A stretch of DNA of 64,000 nucleotides from JAAUUE01 sp943370025 (GTDB lineage Bacteria > Cyanobacteriota > Cyanobacteriia > Cyanobacteriales > JAAUUE01). Position numbers and translations under genes: made by a program. Below the pieces are notes generated by a model. That model was given only the letters and a program-made list of their open reading frames with translations, was not told the DNA's origin and did not search any database. Below are positions 32,083-40,361 of the stretch, piece by piece. Location of the stretch: NCBI GenBank assembly GCA_943370025.1, contig CALRPI020000006.1:38833-102832 (forward strand), given 5' to 3'. Position 1 is the stretch's first letter, and each line of letters begins with the position of its first letter.

Positions 32083-34026
32083 ATGGACATGACAAGTAGT
32101 TATGGTGCTGAGCAGATTCAAGTACTGGAAGGTCTAGAGGCAGTACGCAAGCGTCCGGGGATGTACATTGGTTCCACTGGACCCAAGGGATTGCACCATC
32201 TAGTTTATGAGGCAGTGGACAACTCCATTGATGAGGCTCTAGCTGGTCACTGCACCCACATTGAAGTAGACCTCAATTCCGATGGTTCCGTAGCAGTCAC
32301 CGACGATGGGCGGGGGATTCCCACCGGCATCCATCCCCGCACCGGCAAATCTGCCCTAGAGACGGTTTTGACTATTCTCCATGCCGGAGGGAAGTTTGGC
32401 GGTGGGGGCTACAAGGTTTCTGGGGGCTTGCACGGGGTGGGTATCTCGGTGGTCAATGCCCTTTCCGAGTATGTGGAAGTCACGGTGTGGCGAGAGCAGA
32501 AAATCCATACCCAACGCTACGAACGCAGTTTCCCAGTCACAGAACTAGTTGCCAAGCCAGCAGAAGGCAACCGGACGGGGACTTCTATTTGTTTCAAGCC
32601 CGACAACCAAATTTTCACCACAGGGATTGAGTTTGACTACACGACTCTTTCAGGGCGGTTGCGGGAGTTGGCTTATTTGAACGCCGGGGTTAAGATCACC
32701 TTTAGCGATCGCCGCCTTGACCTGCTCAAAAGTGAAACGCCAAGAATTGAAACCTATTGCTACGAGGGCGGCATCAAAGAATACGTCGCCTACATGAACC
32801 GGGAAAAACAACCCCTCCACGAAGAAGTGATCTATGTCCAAGGGGAGCGGAATGCGGTACATATTGAAGTAGCTCTGCAATGGTGTGTCGATGCCTACAG
32901 CGATAATGTGCTGGGTTTTGCCAATAATATCCGCACCATCGATGGGGGAACCCACCTAGAGGGCTTAAAAACCGTCCTCACCCGGACGATGAATACGATT
33001 GCCCGCAAGCGCAACAAAATCAAGGAAAGTGAATCCAACCTAGGGGGGGAAAATATTCGGGAAGGTCTGACGGCGGTAATTTCTGTCAAGGTTCCCGACC
33101 CCGAATTTGAAGGGCAAACTAAAACCAAGCTCGGCAACACCGAAGTTCGGGGCATCGTCGATTCCCTTGTGGGGGAAGTTCTCACCGAGTACCTAGATTT
33201 CCGCCCTAACGTGGCAGATGCCATTCTCGAAAAGGCGATTCAGGCATTCAAAGCCGCCGAAGCAGCCCGCCATGCCCGCGAGCTAGTCCGCCGGAAATCA
33301 GTCCTAGAATCTTCTCCCCTGCCCGGCAAGCTATCTGATTGCAGTTCCCGCGATCCTTCCGAATCAGAGATTTTCTTGGTAGAGGGAGATAGTGCGGGAG
33401 GTTCTGCCAAGCAGGGACGCGATCGCCGCTTCCAAGCCATCCTGCCCCTGCGAGGCAAGATCATTAATATTGAGAAAACCGATGATGCCCGGGTCTACAA
33501 AAACAACGAAATTCAATCCCTAATTACGGGTCTGGGCTTGGGAATCAAAGGAGATGAGTTTGATGTTTCCCAGTTGCGGTATCACCGGATTTGTCTAATG
33601 ACCGATGCCGATGTGGATGGGGCACATATTCGGACGTTGTTATTGACTTTCTTCTATCGTTACCAACGGGCGCTGATCGAACAGGGATTTATCTACATTG
33701 CCTGCCCTCCTTTATATAAGCTAGAGCGGGGGAAAAATCATTACTACTGCTATAGCGATCGCGAACTCCAATCAACGATCGGTACCTTCCCCGCCAACGC
33801 CAACTACACTGTGCAACGGTTCAAAGGTCTAGGGGAAATGATGCCCCAACAGCTTTGGGATACCACCATGAACCCAGAAACCCGTACCCTGAAACAGGTG
33901 GAAATCGAAGATGCAGCCGAAGCTGATCGCATTTTCACTGTCTTGATGGGCGATCGGGTGGCTCCCCGCCGGGAATTTATTGAAACCTACGGCTCTAAAA
34001 TGAACCTAACAGACCTAGATATCTAA
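32083..34026 (+). CDS. gyrB: DNA gyrase subunit B
   Basis: The ATPase subunit of gyrase. The GHKL ATPase region (EAVDNSIDEALAGHC, DDGRGIPTGIH, GGKFGGGGYKVSGGLHGVG) is followed by the transducer domain and a TOPRIM domain with EGDSAGGSAKQGRDR and DADVDGAHIRTLLL. The C-terminus ends in VAPRREFIETYG. At 647 aa it is intact and lacks an intein. GGAG lies just upstream of ATG 32083; ATG 32089 is the alternative. Confidence 0.97.
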   Translation: MDMTSSYGAEQIQVLEGLEAVRKRPGMYIGSTGPKGLHHLVYEAVDNSIDEALAGHCTHIEVDLNSDGSVAVTDDGRGIPTGIHPRTGKSALETVLTILHAGGKFGGGGYKVSGGLHGVGISVVNALSEYVEVTVWREQKIHTQRYERSFPVTELVAKPAEGNRTGTSICFKPDNQIFTTGIEFDYTTLSGRLRELAYLNAGVKITFSDRRLDLLKSETPRIETYCYEGGIKEYVAYMNREKQPLHEEVIYVQGERNAVHIEVALQWCVDAYSDNVLGFANNIRTIDGGTHLEGLKTVLTRTMNTIARKRNKIKESESNLGGENIREGLTAVISVKVPDPEFEGQTKTKLGNTEVRGIVDSLVGEVLTEYLDFRPNVADAILEKAIQAFKAAEAARHARELVRRKSVLESSPLPGKLSDCSSRDPSESEIFLVEGDSAGGSAKQGRDRRFQAILPLRGKIINIEKTDDARVYKNNEIQSLITGLGLGIKGDEFDVSQLRYHRICLMTDADVDGAHIRTLLLTFFYRYQRALIEQGFIYIACPPLYKLERGKNHYYCYSDRELQSTIGTFPANANYTVQRFKGLGEMMPQQLWDTTMNPETRTLKQVEIEDAAEADRIFTVLMGDRVAPRREFIETYGSKMNLTDLDI

Positions 34027-34093
34027 CCCCCGTAGGGTGGGCATTGCCCACCTCTTTGAACTCAGTTTATCTATGGGGTTTGAGGTAAAAAGG

Positions 34094-34302
34094 AATAGTT
34101 GATCCTCATTTTCTACCTCTGTAATCGATGCCTGATCAGGTGGGCATTGCCCACCCTACTTTTGACTACTTTTGACTACTTTTGACTACTTTTGATTAAG
34201 GTTGATCAAGGTTGATCAAGGTTGATGGATAAATAAATAGTTGATCCTCATTCTTCACTTCTGTAATCTATGCCTGATCAAGTGGGCATTGTCTACCCTA
34301 CT
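34094..34302. repeat. Duplicated spacer block with two 10-bp microsatellites
   Basis: A block of about 67 bp with AATAGTTGATCCTCATT and CTGTAATCGATGCCTGATC appears at 34094-34160 and again, diverged, at 34236-34302. Between them are three copies of TTTGACTACT and two or three of GTTGATCAAG. The surrounding gap also has GTAGGGTGGGCATTGCCCAC hairpin repeats, which recur at 43356-43413. Confidence 0.75.
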
Positions 34303-34325
34303 AAGGATTCTGACTAAGTACTTCT

Positions 34326-36002
34326 ATGAGAATATTTCCTCAGAAAATTCAGGATACCTATCCATTTTTGTGGGTGCTGGGGGGCGGCATCCTGATGGGC
34401 TGCACTCCTGCCCCGGTGGGAGCTTGGTATCTGGCTTGGGTAGGGATGATTCCTCTCTGGTGGGTGGTGTGGCAACGGGGGAATTTATCTCTGATCTTGC
34501 AGCCAAAGTCTTCCCTTAAATCATCAGCTAAATCAACACCTAAAGCATTTTCTTTAGGAGAATCTCCGGCTTCTCTACGAAAGATGATCTTCTTCGCAGG
34601 TCTTTGGGGAGCGGGTTATCATGGCTTGGCTATTTTTTGGATTACGGGTATCCATCCCATGACTTGGATGGGAGTACCGTGGTTAGCGAGTTTAGCGATC
34701 GCTGCCTTTTGTTGGATCTTTCTCACCCTCGCTGGAGCATTCCTAGTCAGCCTCTGGATGCTGAGTATGTTCTGGGTAGATAAGTTGGTCTACAGAAAAT
34801 CTAGCAATCCTTCCACCGCTGGGGGTTTATCCATAGCAGAATGCTTAGGAAAAATCCTCATTGGCACAGCCCTGTGGTGTGGCTTAGAAGGCTTATTTAG
34901 CCTAGGGGATCTGTGGTGGACTTCCCTTTCCTATACCCAAAGCCCGGAGAACTTAGCCATCTTGCAATTGGGAAAAATTTCCGGACCGAATACGATTACA
35001 GCAGCGATCGTCGCCATCAACGGTTTCCTCGCAACGGGGATCATCAGTTGGCAAACCCACGGTAAAAAATTAGTCGCTGGGGGAGTTGGCTTATTAATTA
35101 CCCTCCACCTAATGGGTTGGGTGATCTATAGTCAACCGATCGCCGATGCTCCAGAACAATCATTAAAAGTTGGCATCATTCAAGGCAATATTCCCAACAC
35201 GATTAAGTTGTATCCGGAAGGCTGGCGGAAGGCGATCGCTGGCTACACCTCCGGCTATGGGCAACTGGCAGATCAGGGAGTTGTCGCCGTCCTGACTCCG
35301 GAAACTGCCCTGCCTTTCCTGTGGAGTGAACAGGTATCTAGTCGGAGTACTTTTTACCAAGCAGTGTTGGACAAAGGAGTGATGGTGTGGATTGGCGGGT
35401 TTGGCAGAGAGGGCAATCGCTTAACCAATAGCCTTTTCACCGTTACGGGCAAGGGGGAAACCGTTAGCCAGTACAACAAATTTAAGCTGGTTCCCCTCGG
35501 AGAATATATTCCCTTTGAGCAATTTATTGGCGGGTTGATTAATCGTCTCTCGCCTCTGGATGCGAAACTCCAAGGGGGCAAGCTTGACCAGATTCTTGAT
35601 ACCCCCCTAGGCCGAGTTGTGGCAGGAATTTGCTATGAATCGGCTTTTAGTCGCCATTTCCGCCGTCAAGCCGCCCTCGGAGGTGAATTGATGATTACGG
35701 CTTCTAACAATGCCCACTACAGCCCCGCCATGCCAGCCCAACACCACGCCCAAGATGTCCTCCGGGCGGTGGAGATCGATCGCTGGGCAGTGCGAGCCAC
35801 GAATACGGGCTATTCGGGCATTGTGGATCCCCACGGCAATACCCTGTGGCTATCGGGGATTAATACCTACGAAACCCACGCCCACACAGTTTATAAACGA
35901 CAAACTCAAACTTGGTATGTGCGATGGGGAGATTGGTTAACTCCGGTGCTATTATTGCTGGGGTTGTTAAATGCATTTACCGAAAAGCTATATACAAAAT
36001 AA
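34326..36002 (+). CDS. lnt: Apolipoprotein N-acyltransferase
   Basis: Lnt adds the third acyl chain to lipoproteins at the inner membrane. An N-terminal membrane domain (about 1-270, six or more helices) precedes a nitrilase domain. The triad is Glu326 (TPETALPF), Lys385 (YNKFKLVPLGEY) and Cys436 (GICYESAF). A final helix is at about 535-550. Residues 60-82 (SSLKSSAKSTPKAF) are a Ser/Lys insert between helices. The gene is followed after 2 bp by a methyltransferase, so they probably form an operon. Confidence 0.94.
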   Translation: MRIFPQKIQDTYPFLWVLGGGILMGCTPAPVGAWYLAWVGMIPLWWVVWQRGNLSLILQPKSSLKSSAKSTPKAFSLGESPASLRKMIFFAGLWGAGYHGLAIFWITGIHPMTWMGVPWLASLAIAAFCWIFLTLAGAFLVSLWMLSMFWVDKLVYRKSSNPSTAGGLSIAECLGKILIGTALWCGLEGLFSLGDLWWTSLSYTQSPENLAILQLGKISGPNTITAAIVAINGFLATGIISWQTHGKKLVAGGVGLLITLHLMGWVIYSQPIADAPEQSLKVGIIQGNIPNTIKLYPEGWRKAIAGYTSGYGQLADQGVVAVLTPETALPFLWSEQVSSRSTFYQAVLDKGVMVWIGGFGREGNRLTNSLFTVTGKGETVSQYNKFKLVPLGEYIPFEQFIGGLINRLSPLDAKLQGGKLDQILDTPLGRVVAGICYESAFSRHFRRQAALGGELMITASNNAHYSPAMPAQHHAQDVLRAVEIDRWAVRATNTGYSGIVDPHGNTLWLSGINTYETHAHTVYKRQTQTWYVRWGDWLTPVLLLLGLLNAFTEKLYTK

Positions 36003-36004
36003 TT

Positions 36005-37183
36005 ATGGATACCGATAATATTACCTCTGCCGTTAAAAATCTCTACGATACCTACCCATTTCCTCCAGAACCCCTGTTGGATGAACCCCCACCGGGCTAT
36101 AACTGGCGCTGGAATTGGATCGCGGCTTATAACTTTTGTGCGGGCAGAAAGCCCGATCGCCAAGATATTCGGATTCTGGATGCTGGCTGTGGCACGGGAG
36201 TTGGCACAGAATATTTAGTCCATCTTAACCCCCAAGCCCAAGTGACAGGGATTGATATTAGCTCCGGGACTTTGCAGGTGGCGCGGGAGCGGTGTAGCAG
36301 ATCTAAGGCAGAGCGGGTGGAATTTCACCAACTTAGTCTTTATGATGTGGGGCAATTACCGGAGGAATTTGACCTAATTAATTGTGTGGGTGTGTTGCAC
36401 CATTTAGAAGACCCAATTAAAGGGATTCAAAATTTAGCGCTGAAACTAGCTCCCGGTGGTTTATTGCACGTGTTTGTCTATGGAGAGTTGGGGCGCTGGG
36501 AAATTAGTTTGATGCAAAAGGCGATCGCCATCCTCCAAGGCGATCGGCGGGGAGATTACAAAGATGGGGTAAATATAGGCAGAAAAATCTTTGCTTCTCT
36601 GCCAGCCAATAACAGGTTATTAAAACGAGAAAAGGAACGTTGGGCGATGGAAAATCATCGAGATGAATCCTTTGCCGATATGTATGTCCATCCCCAAGAG
36701 ATTGATTACAATATTGCTTCTTTGAAGGAACTAATCGATGCCTCTGGGTTAGAATTTCTGGGCTTTTCTAATCCTCAATTTTGGCAACTGGAAAGATTAT
36801 TAGGTCAAGATGCAGAATTATTAGAAAGAACCAAACATTTAGATCAATGGGAAATTTATCGCCTAATTGAACTTTTGGATCCAGAAGTTGCCCATTATGA
36901 ATTTTTCCTAGCTCGTCCACCGCTGGAAATTTCTACTTGGTCAGAGGATGGAGAACTGCGATCGGCAATCCCTGAGAGGAATCCATGCCTGAGCGGTTGG
37001 GAAGATGGGGATTCGGTTTTTAACTACGATTATCAAGTGGTGCGTTTGACTCCAGAGGAGGCGACTTTGCTCAGGGCTTGCGATGGGGTGAGGAGCTTGG
37101 GGGAAATTTTAGATAGTCTAAACTTAAATGTAGCAGTGGGGCGATCGCTCTTCCAGCAACAATTAATTATTCTGGCTCTCTAA
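36005..37183 (+). CDS. Class I SAM-dependent methyltransferase with C-terminal extension
   Basis: 392 aa from ATG 36005, two bases after the lnt stop; an upstream frame extension overlaps lnt and is not real. SAM-binding motif I is ILDAGCGTGVGTEYL, followed by VTGIDIS, DLINCVGVLHHLEDP and LAPGGLLHVFVYG. An extra C-terminal domain of about 150 residues (EDGDSVFNYDYQVVRLTPEE) is typical of a cyanobacterial family whose substrate is unknown. The last 11 codons (RSLFQQQLIIL) lie in a 33-bp sequence repeated at 40329-40361. Confidence 0.88.
   Translation: MDTDNITSAVKNLYDTYPFPPEPLLDEPPPGYNWRWNWIAAYNFCAGRKPDRQDIRILDAGCGTGVGTEYLVHLNPQAQVTGIDISSGTLQVARERCSRSKAERVEFHQLSLYDVGQLPEEFDLINCVGVLHHLEDPIKGIQNLALKLAPGGLLHVFVYGELGRWEISLMQKAIAILQGDRRGDYKDGVNIGRKIFASLPANNRLLKREKERWAMENHRDESFADMYVHPQEIDYNIASLKELIDASGLEFLGFSNPQFWQLERLLGQDAELLERTKHLDQWEIYRLIELLDPEVAHYEFFLARPPLEISTWSEDGELRSAIPERNPCLSGWEDGDSVFNYDYQVVRLTPEEATLLRACDGVRSLGEILDSLNLNVAVGRSLFQQQLIILAL
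37141..37173. repeat. Left 33-bp direct repeat bounding the toxin island (att-like)
   Basis: Begins GCGATCGCTCTTCCAGCAAC and ends AATTAATTATTCT. Perfect match to 40329-40361. It lies in the 3' end of the methyltransferase gene and contains the stop codon region of the convergent HEPN gene. Confidence 0.92.
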
Positions 37184-37645
37184 TTTTTGGAGAAAATCAC
37201 AGAAGACTTGTAAGTCTGTGGCAAAGTTGCTGTAACAGTCTGGGAGTGATGCCACCAACTCTTGGATTCTGTTGAGCTTTAGTTCAAAACCATAACGATG
37301 GATTGCGACATGGCGAAAACCACGATAGTCCTGAAGCTGATCTAGGGTTTGATCTCGCAATACTACCGGGCGCACTGTTGGTAAGTCCAATCCCATCTGC
37401 TCTAGAAGGTCTTTGTGAGAACTGGAACCACTGGGCAAAGACCTATCGACCTGCTTGGCAATTTCTTCAAAAACTCTTTCTACTCCTGTATAAAAATTTT
37501 GCAGACTAAAGGCAGCAGCGAGAGCATAGTCTCGATCGCCAGAAGATTTCGCTTTTTCAATCTGGGATGTGGCGGTTTCTACAACTAGTTGAATCGCCGT
37601 TAATTCCTTTTGCAGTCGGGATGCCAAAACATTATATTTGCTCAT
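37163..37645 (-). CDS. HepT-like HEPN toxin
   Basis: 160-aa helical HEPN protein. The predicted RNase motif is R-x4-H in the segment YRGFRHVAIHRYG; FYTGVERVFEEIA fits the first HEPN helix pair. It overlaps the upstream nucleotidyltransferase gene by 4 bp (ATGA). Its last residues, ESQNN, and stop lie within the direct repeat and overlap the methyltransferase 3' end by 21 bp. In known MNT/HEPN pairs the partner inactivates the HEPN RNase by nucleotidylation. Confidence 0.82.
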   Translation of the reverse strand: MSKYNVLASRLQKELTAIQLVVETATSQIEKAKSSGDRDYALAAAFSLQNFYTGVERVFEEIAKQVDRSLPSGSSSHKDLLEQMGLDLPTVRPVVLRDQTLDQLQDYRGFRHVAIHRYGFELKLNRIQELVASLPDCYSNFATDLQVFCDFLQKLESQNN

Positions 37646-37995
37646 AGTTCTCTGCCTTTGGTGATCGCTTCCTGAATATAGGGGGCTGCATAGTTGATCT
37701 CGACTAAATCGATAGTGAAATTACTAATATCCTGCAATTGAGCTACTGCTCGGAAATAAAGATGTTCTGGTAAATCTTGGACGGCAAGATCGAGGTCAGA
37801 GGTTTCATGGAAATATTCACCAAGTATTGAACCAAACAGTACAACTCTGGTTGCTCCCCATTGTTTGAGGAGTTCTGCCGCTTGTTGAGATATGGCTATG
37901 CCCTGCGATCGCCGACTTTGCAGGTTTTGTAGCCGTGCTTCCTCTCTTTTGGTGGCGGTTAGGCGATAGGCTGCCATCTGCTCTGGGGCGATCAT
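37642..37995 (-). CDS. MNT-type nucleotidyltransferase antitoxin
   Basis: The minimal nucleotidyltransferase motif is VVLFGSILGEYFHETSDLDL, with the GS and D-x-D residues of the fold. It pairs with the HEPN gene that it overlaps by 4 bp. I use ATG 37995; the frame extends 29 codons upstream to a TTG at 38082 without clear similarity. The LQNLQSRRSQGIAISQ region is a helical lead-in. Confidence 0.82.
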   Translation of the reverse strand: MIAPEQMAAYRLTATKREEARLQNLQSRRSQGIAISQQAAELLKQWGATRVVLFGSILGEYFHETSDLDLAVQDLPEHLYFRAVAQLQDISNFTIDLVEINYAAPYIQEAITKGREL

Positions 37996-38200
37996 TAGAT
38001 GGTCGGTATCAAAAATATCCACTGAGATGCTCCCATTACTATTCTTGATAAATACCAGTATAAGATATTGAACTTTATCCAAGACTAAGATAACCTAGAG
38101 AAAGTTCTGAATATACGTTTGTATTATTATTCTATTTTGAACACGGTTATCTTACAAATATTTAGTGAAACTTATAATCAAACAATGATTTTATTCTCAA

Positions 38201-39451
38201 ATGGTAGCAGCTATTATGTCCACATTAAACCTTCTTGAAAAACATGACGACTTCTTTGAAGAAGAAGAGGAATTAGATGAGCTACCTTCAAATGATTCCG
38301 AAAAACTTTTGGAAGAAATTGAAGGGATTCTTGTTTCTGGCACTGATTGGACAACGGCAACTTTACTTGACCAGCTTGTTCGTGAAAATATTCAACTTAA
38401 TCCAAGATTTCAGAGGCGTGATGCTTGGAATATAACAAGAAAGAGTAGATTTATTGAATCAATTATTCTGGGGTTCCCAATCCCACATATAGTGTTAGCT
38501 TCTAGTGAAAAAGAACGTGGTAAATTCATTGTTCTTGATGGCAAACAAAGATTGCTTACAATTCTCCAGTTCTATGGGAAGAGTGAAACTCCAAACAATG
38601 ACTTTGTATTAAAAGGTTTAGAATTTAGAAAGGATTTAAATAATCTTTCATACAAAGATTTAAATAGCAATTCAGAATATACTTCTATACTTACACGTCT
38701 TGACAATCAAACTATCCGAACTATGTTGATACGTAATTGGCATACTGAGAGTTTCCTTTATAAAATATTTTTGCGCCTTAACTTAGAAAACACTCCTCTA
38801 TCCCCTCAAGAGCTTAGACAAGCACTTCATGCAGGTGATTTTGTTGATTTTCTGGATGATCAATCGGTTCAAAGTAAAGCTTTAAAAGTGATTCTCAAAT
38901 CCAAGAATCCTGATTTTCGGATGCGTGATAATGAGTTGTTAATGAGATATATGGGGTTTCGCTATTTCCTATTTAGGTATCGTGGCACTCTTAAAGCCTT
39001 TTTAGATATGACTTGTCAGGATCTTAATGAAGAATGGAAAGTACGTGCAGATGATATTAAAGATGCAGCTAATCAATTTGAATATGCTGTAGAAGCGACT
39101 ATCAATATATTCGGAGAGAAGAATTTTTCTCGTATGTGGCTAAGTGAATCGCAAAGCTATAGGAGTCAATTTAACAGAGCAATTTTAGATGTGATGGTTT
39201 TTTATTTTTCCGACCCAATTATTAGAGAAGCAGCAAGAAATAAAAAAGTATTAGTAGAAGATGCTTTCAAGAATCTATGCTCAACTCCTGGGAATAAATT
39301 TAAAGAGTCAGTAGAAGGTAATACAAAAAATATTGGTGAAACTTATACTCGTCTCTCATTATGGGGCAAGGCTCTTTTGGAAGTTTTAGATATAGATTTC
39401 AAGATACCTGAGCTATTAGAAAATTATATAATTTTTAATGGCTTACATTAA
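38201..39451 (+). CDS. DUF262 (ParB/Srx-like) protein of a two-gene HEPN system
   Basis: 416 aa. An acidic N-terminus (FFEEEEELDE) precedes the DUF262 domain: LNPRFQRRDAWN, KSRFIESIILGFPIPHIVL and KFIVLDGKQRLLTI, the last being the D-G-x-Q-R motif shared with GmrSD type IV restriction enzymes. There is no DUF1524/HNH domain. The C-terminal half is helical and unrecognised. The DNA is clearly more AT-rich than neighbours and has no HIP1 octamer, which suggests recent acquisition. The HEPN gene starts 14 bp downstream. Confidence 0.85.
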   Translation: MVAAIMSTLNLLEKHDDFFEEEEELDELPSNDSEKLLEEIEGILVSGTDWTTATLLDQLVRENIQLNPRFQRRDAWNITRKSRFIESIILGFPIPHIVLASSEKERGKFIVLDGKQRLLTILQFYGKSETPNNDFVLKGLEFRKDLNNLSYKDLNSNSEYTSILTRLDNQTIRTMLIRNWHTESFLYKIFLRLNLENTPLSPQELRQALHAGDFVDFLDDQSVQSKALKVILKSKNPDFRMRDNELLMRYMGFRYFLFRYRGTLKAFLDMTCQDLNEEWKVRADDIKDAANQFEYAVEATINIFGEKNFSRMWLSESQSYRSQFNRAILDVMVFYFSDPIIREAARNKKVLVEDAFKNLCSTPGNKFKESVEGNTKNIGETYTRLSLWGKALLEVLDIDFKIPELLENYIIFNGLH

Positions 39452-39465
39452 TTAATTTTTCAAAT

Positions 39466-40116
39466 ATGCCATCTGATAGATTCCGTGATTTAAAGAAAGA
39501 GCTAGATAAATTAAAAAAGCAATTTCTTCCAAGGATTAACCCCACTGGCTCATACACTGAAAGAAACTTGGCTTTAACCATTGCGTATAGAGTTTTTGCT
39601 CATGCTGAAATTGAAGCCTATTTTGAAGATAGAGTTTGGGAAGCAGCCTTGCACGCAAAGAAAAACTGGGATGAGGAAGGTAAATCTAGTCGCATACTGA
39701 TTAGCATTGTTGCTTTTTCTGGTCAAATGATGGACTTGCCGCCTAATACTTGCACTCCTGTAAGAGGAAGTAGGAGAATCTCTCCAGAGAAAATATATAT
39801 AAATGAGAAAGTAAACTTATCTATCAATGCTTTTTATGAAGTAATTAAGAAGAATCACGGTTTGAAAGAATCTAACCTTCTAGCTCTACTACTGCCAATA
39901 GGCATAAACAGTGATGATTTAGATACTGTCTTCTTAGCTAACATGAATACCTTCGGACAAGATAGAGGCATCGTAGCTCATTCATCGGCAACATCCTATA
40001 GAGGAGTAAATAATTTGCCTGATCCTGCTACCGAACTAAATAGAATAAAGCAAATTACTGATGAACTTATAAGATTGGATGAGCTAATTAGTGATTTGAT
40101 GAATGAAAGAGTTTAA
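39466..40116 (+). CDS. RiboL-PSP-HEPN-type protein (MAE_28990/MAE_18760-like)
   Basis: 216 aa, all helical. The N-terminus ERNLALTIAYRVFAHAEIEA and the RNase-like motif QDRGIVAHSSATSY (R-x4-H) fit the RiboL-PSP-HEPN family, previously noted to be encoded beside DUF262 genes. Low GC and absence of HIP1 match the upstream gene. Probably the toxic ribonuclease of a two-gene defence module, with the DUF262 protein as sensor; this division of labour is inferred. Confidence 0.78.
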   Translation: MPSDRFRDLKKELDKLKKQFLPRINPTGSYTERNLALTIAYRVFAHAEIEAYFEDRVWEAALHAKKNWDEEGKSSRILISIVAFSGQMMDLPPNTCTPVRGSRRISPEKIYINEKVNLSINAFYEVIKKNHGLKESNLLALLLPIGINSDDLDTVFLANMNTFGQDRGIVAHSSATSYRGVNNLPDPATELNRIKQITDELIRLDELISDLMNERV

Positions 40117-40120
40117 ATAT

Positions 40121-40207
40121 AGTTATCCTAAATGAATTTAGAATTTTAGAGGGTTGAGAACGGCTCCCTCAGGGGGAGCCGTTCTCAACCCATTTAGGAT
40201 CGCTATA
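40121..40207. repeat. AGCGATCCTAA-type hairpin element, copy 2
   Basis: Same layout as 30784-30867: GAATTTTAGAGGGTTGAG, a GGCTCCC/GGGAGCC hairpin, and the right end CATTTAGGATCGCTATA. It sits just past the HEPN gene stop and inside the repeat-flanked island. Its left end is slightly decayed (AGTTATCCTAAAT). Confidence 0.85.
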
Positions 40208-40328
40208 TAAGTCGCAGAATATTAAGATATTATCAAAATCATCATCACCGATAGCAAATAATAAATATTAACTTATTACCTATTCTTGATGACAGTTTCT
40301 TCTCTAATTATTCTAAAAACGAATTAGA

Positions 40329-40361
40329 GCGATCGCTCTTCCAGCAACAATTAATTATTCT
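40329..40361. repeat. Right 33-bp direct repeat bounding the toxin island (att-like)
   Basis: Identical to 37141-37173. Read in the methyltransferase frame it again encodes RSLFQQQLIIL, then APRN and a stop. Read on the minus strand it supplies the last codons of the MATE gene (SENN, stop). It therefore looks like the original end of the methyltransferase/MATE convergent overlap. Confidence 0.92.

Noticed and set aside
35912..36004. Earlier start for the methyltransferase
   Set aside because: The extension overlaps the lnt end in another frame; similarity begins at ATG 36005, 2 bp after the lnt stop.
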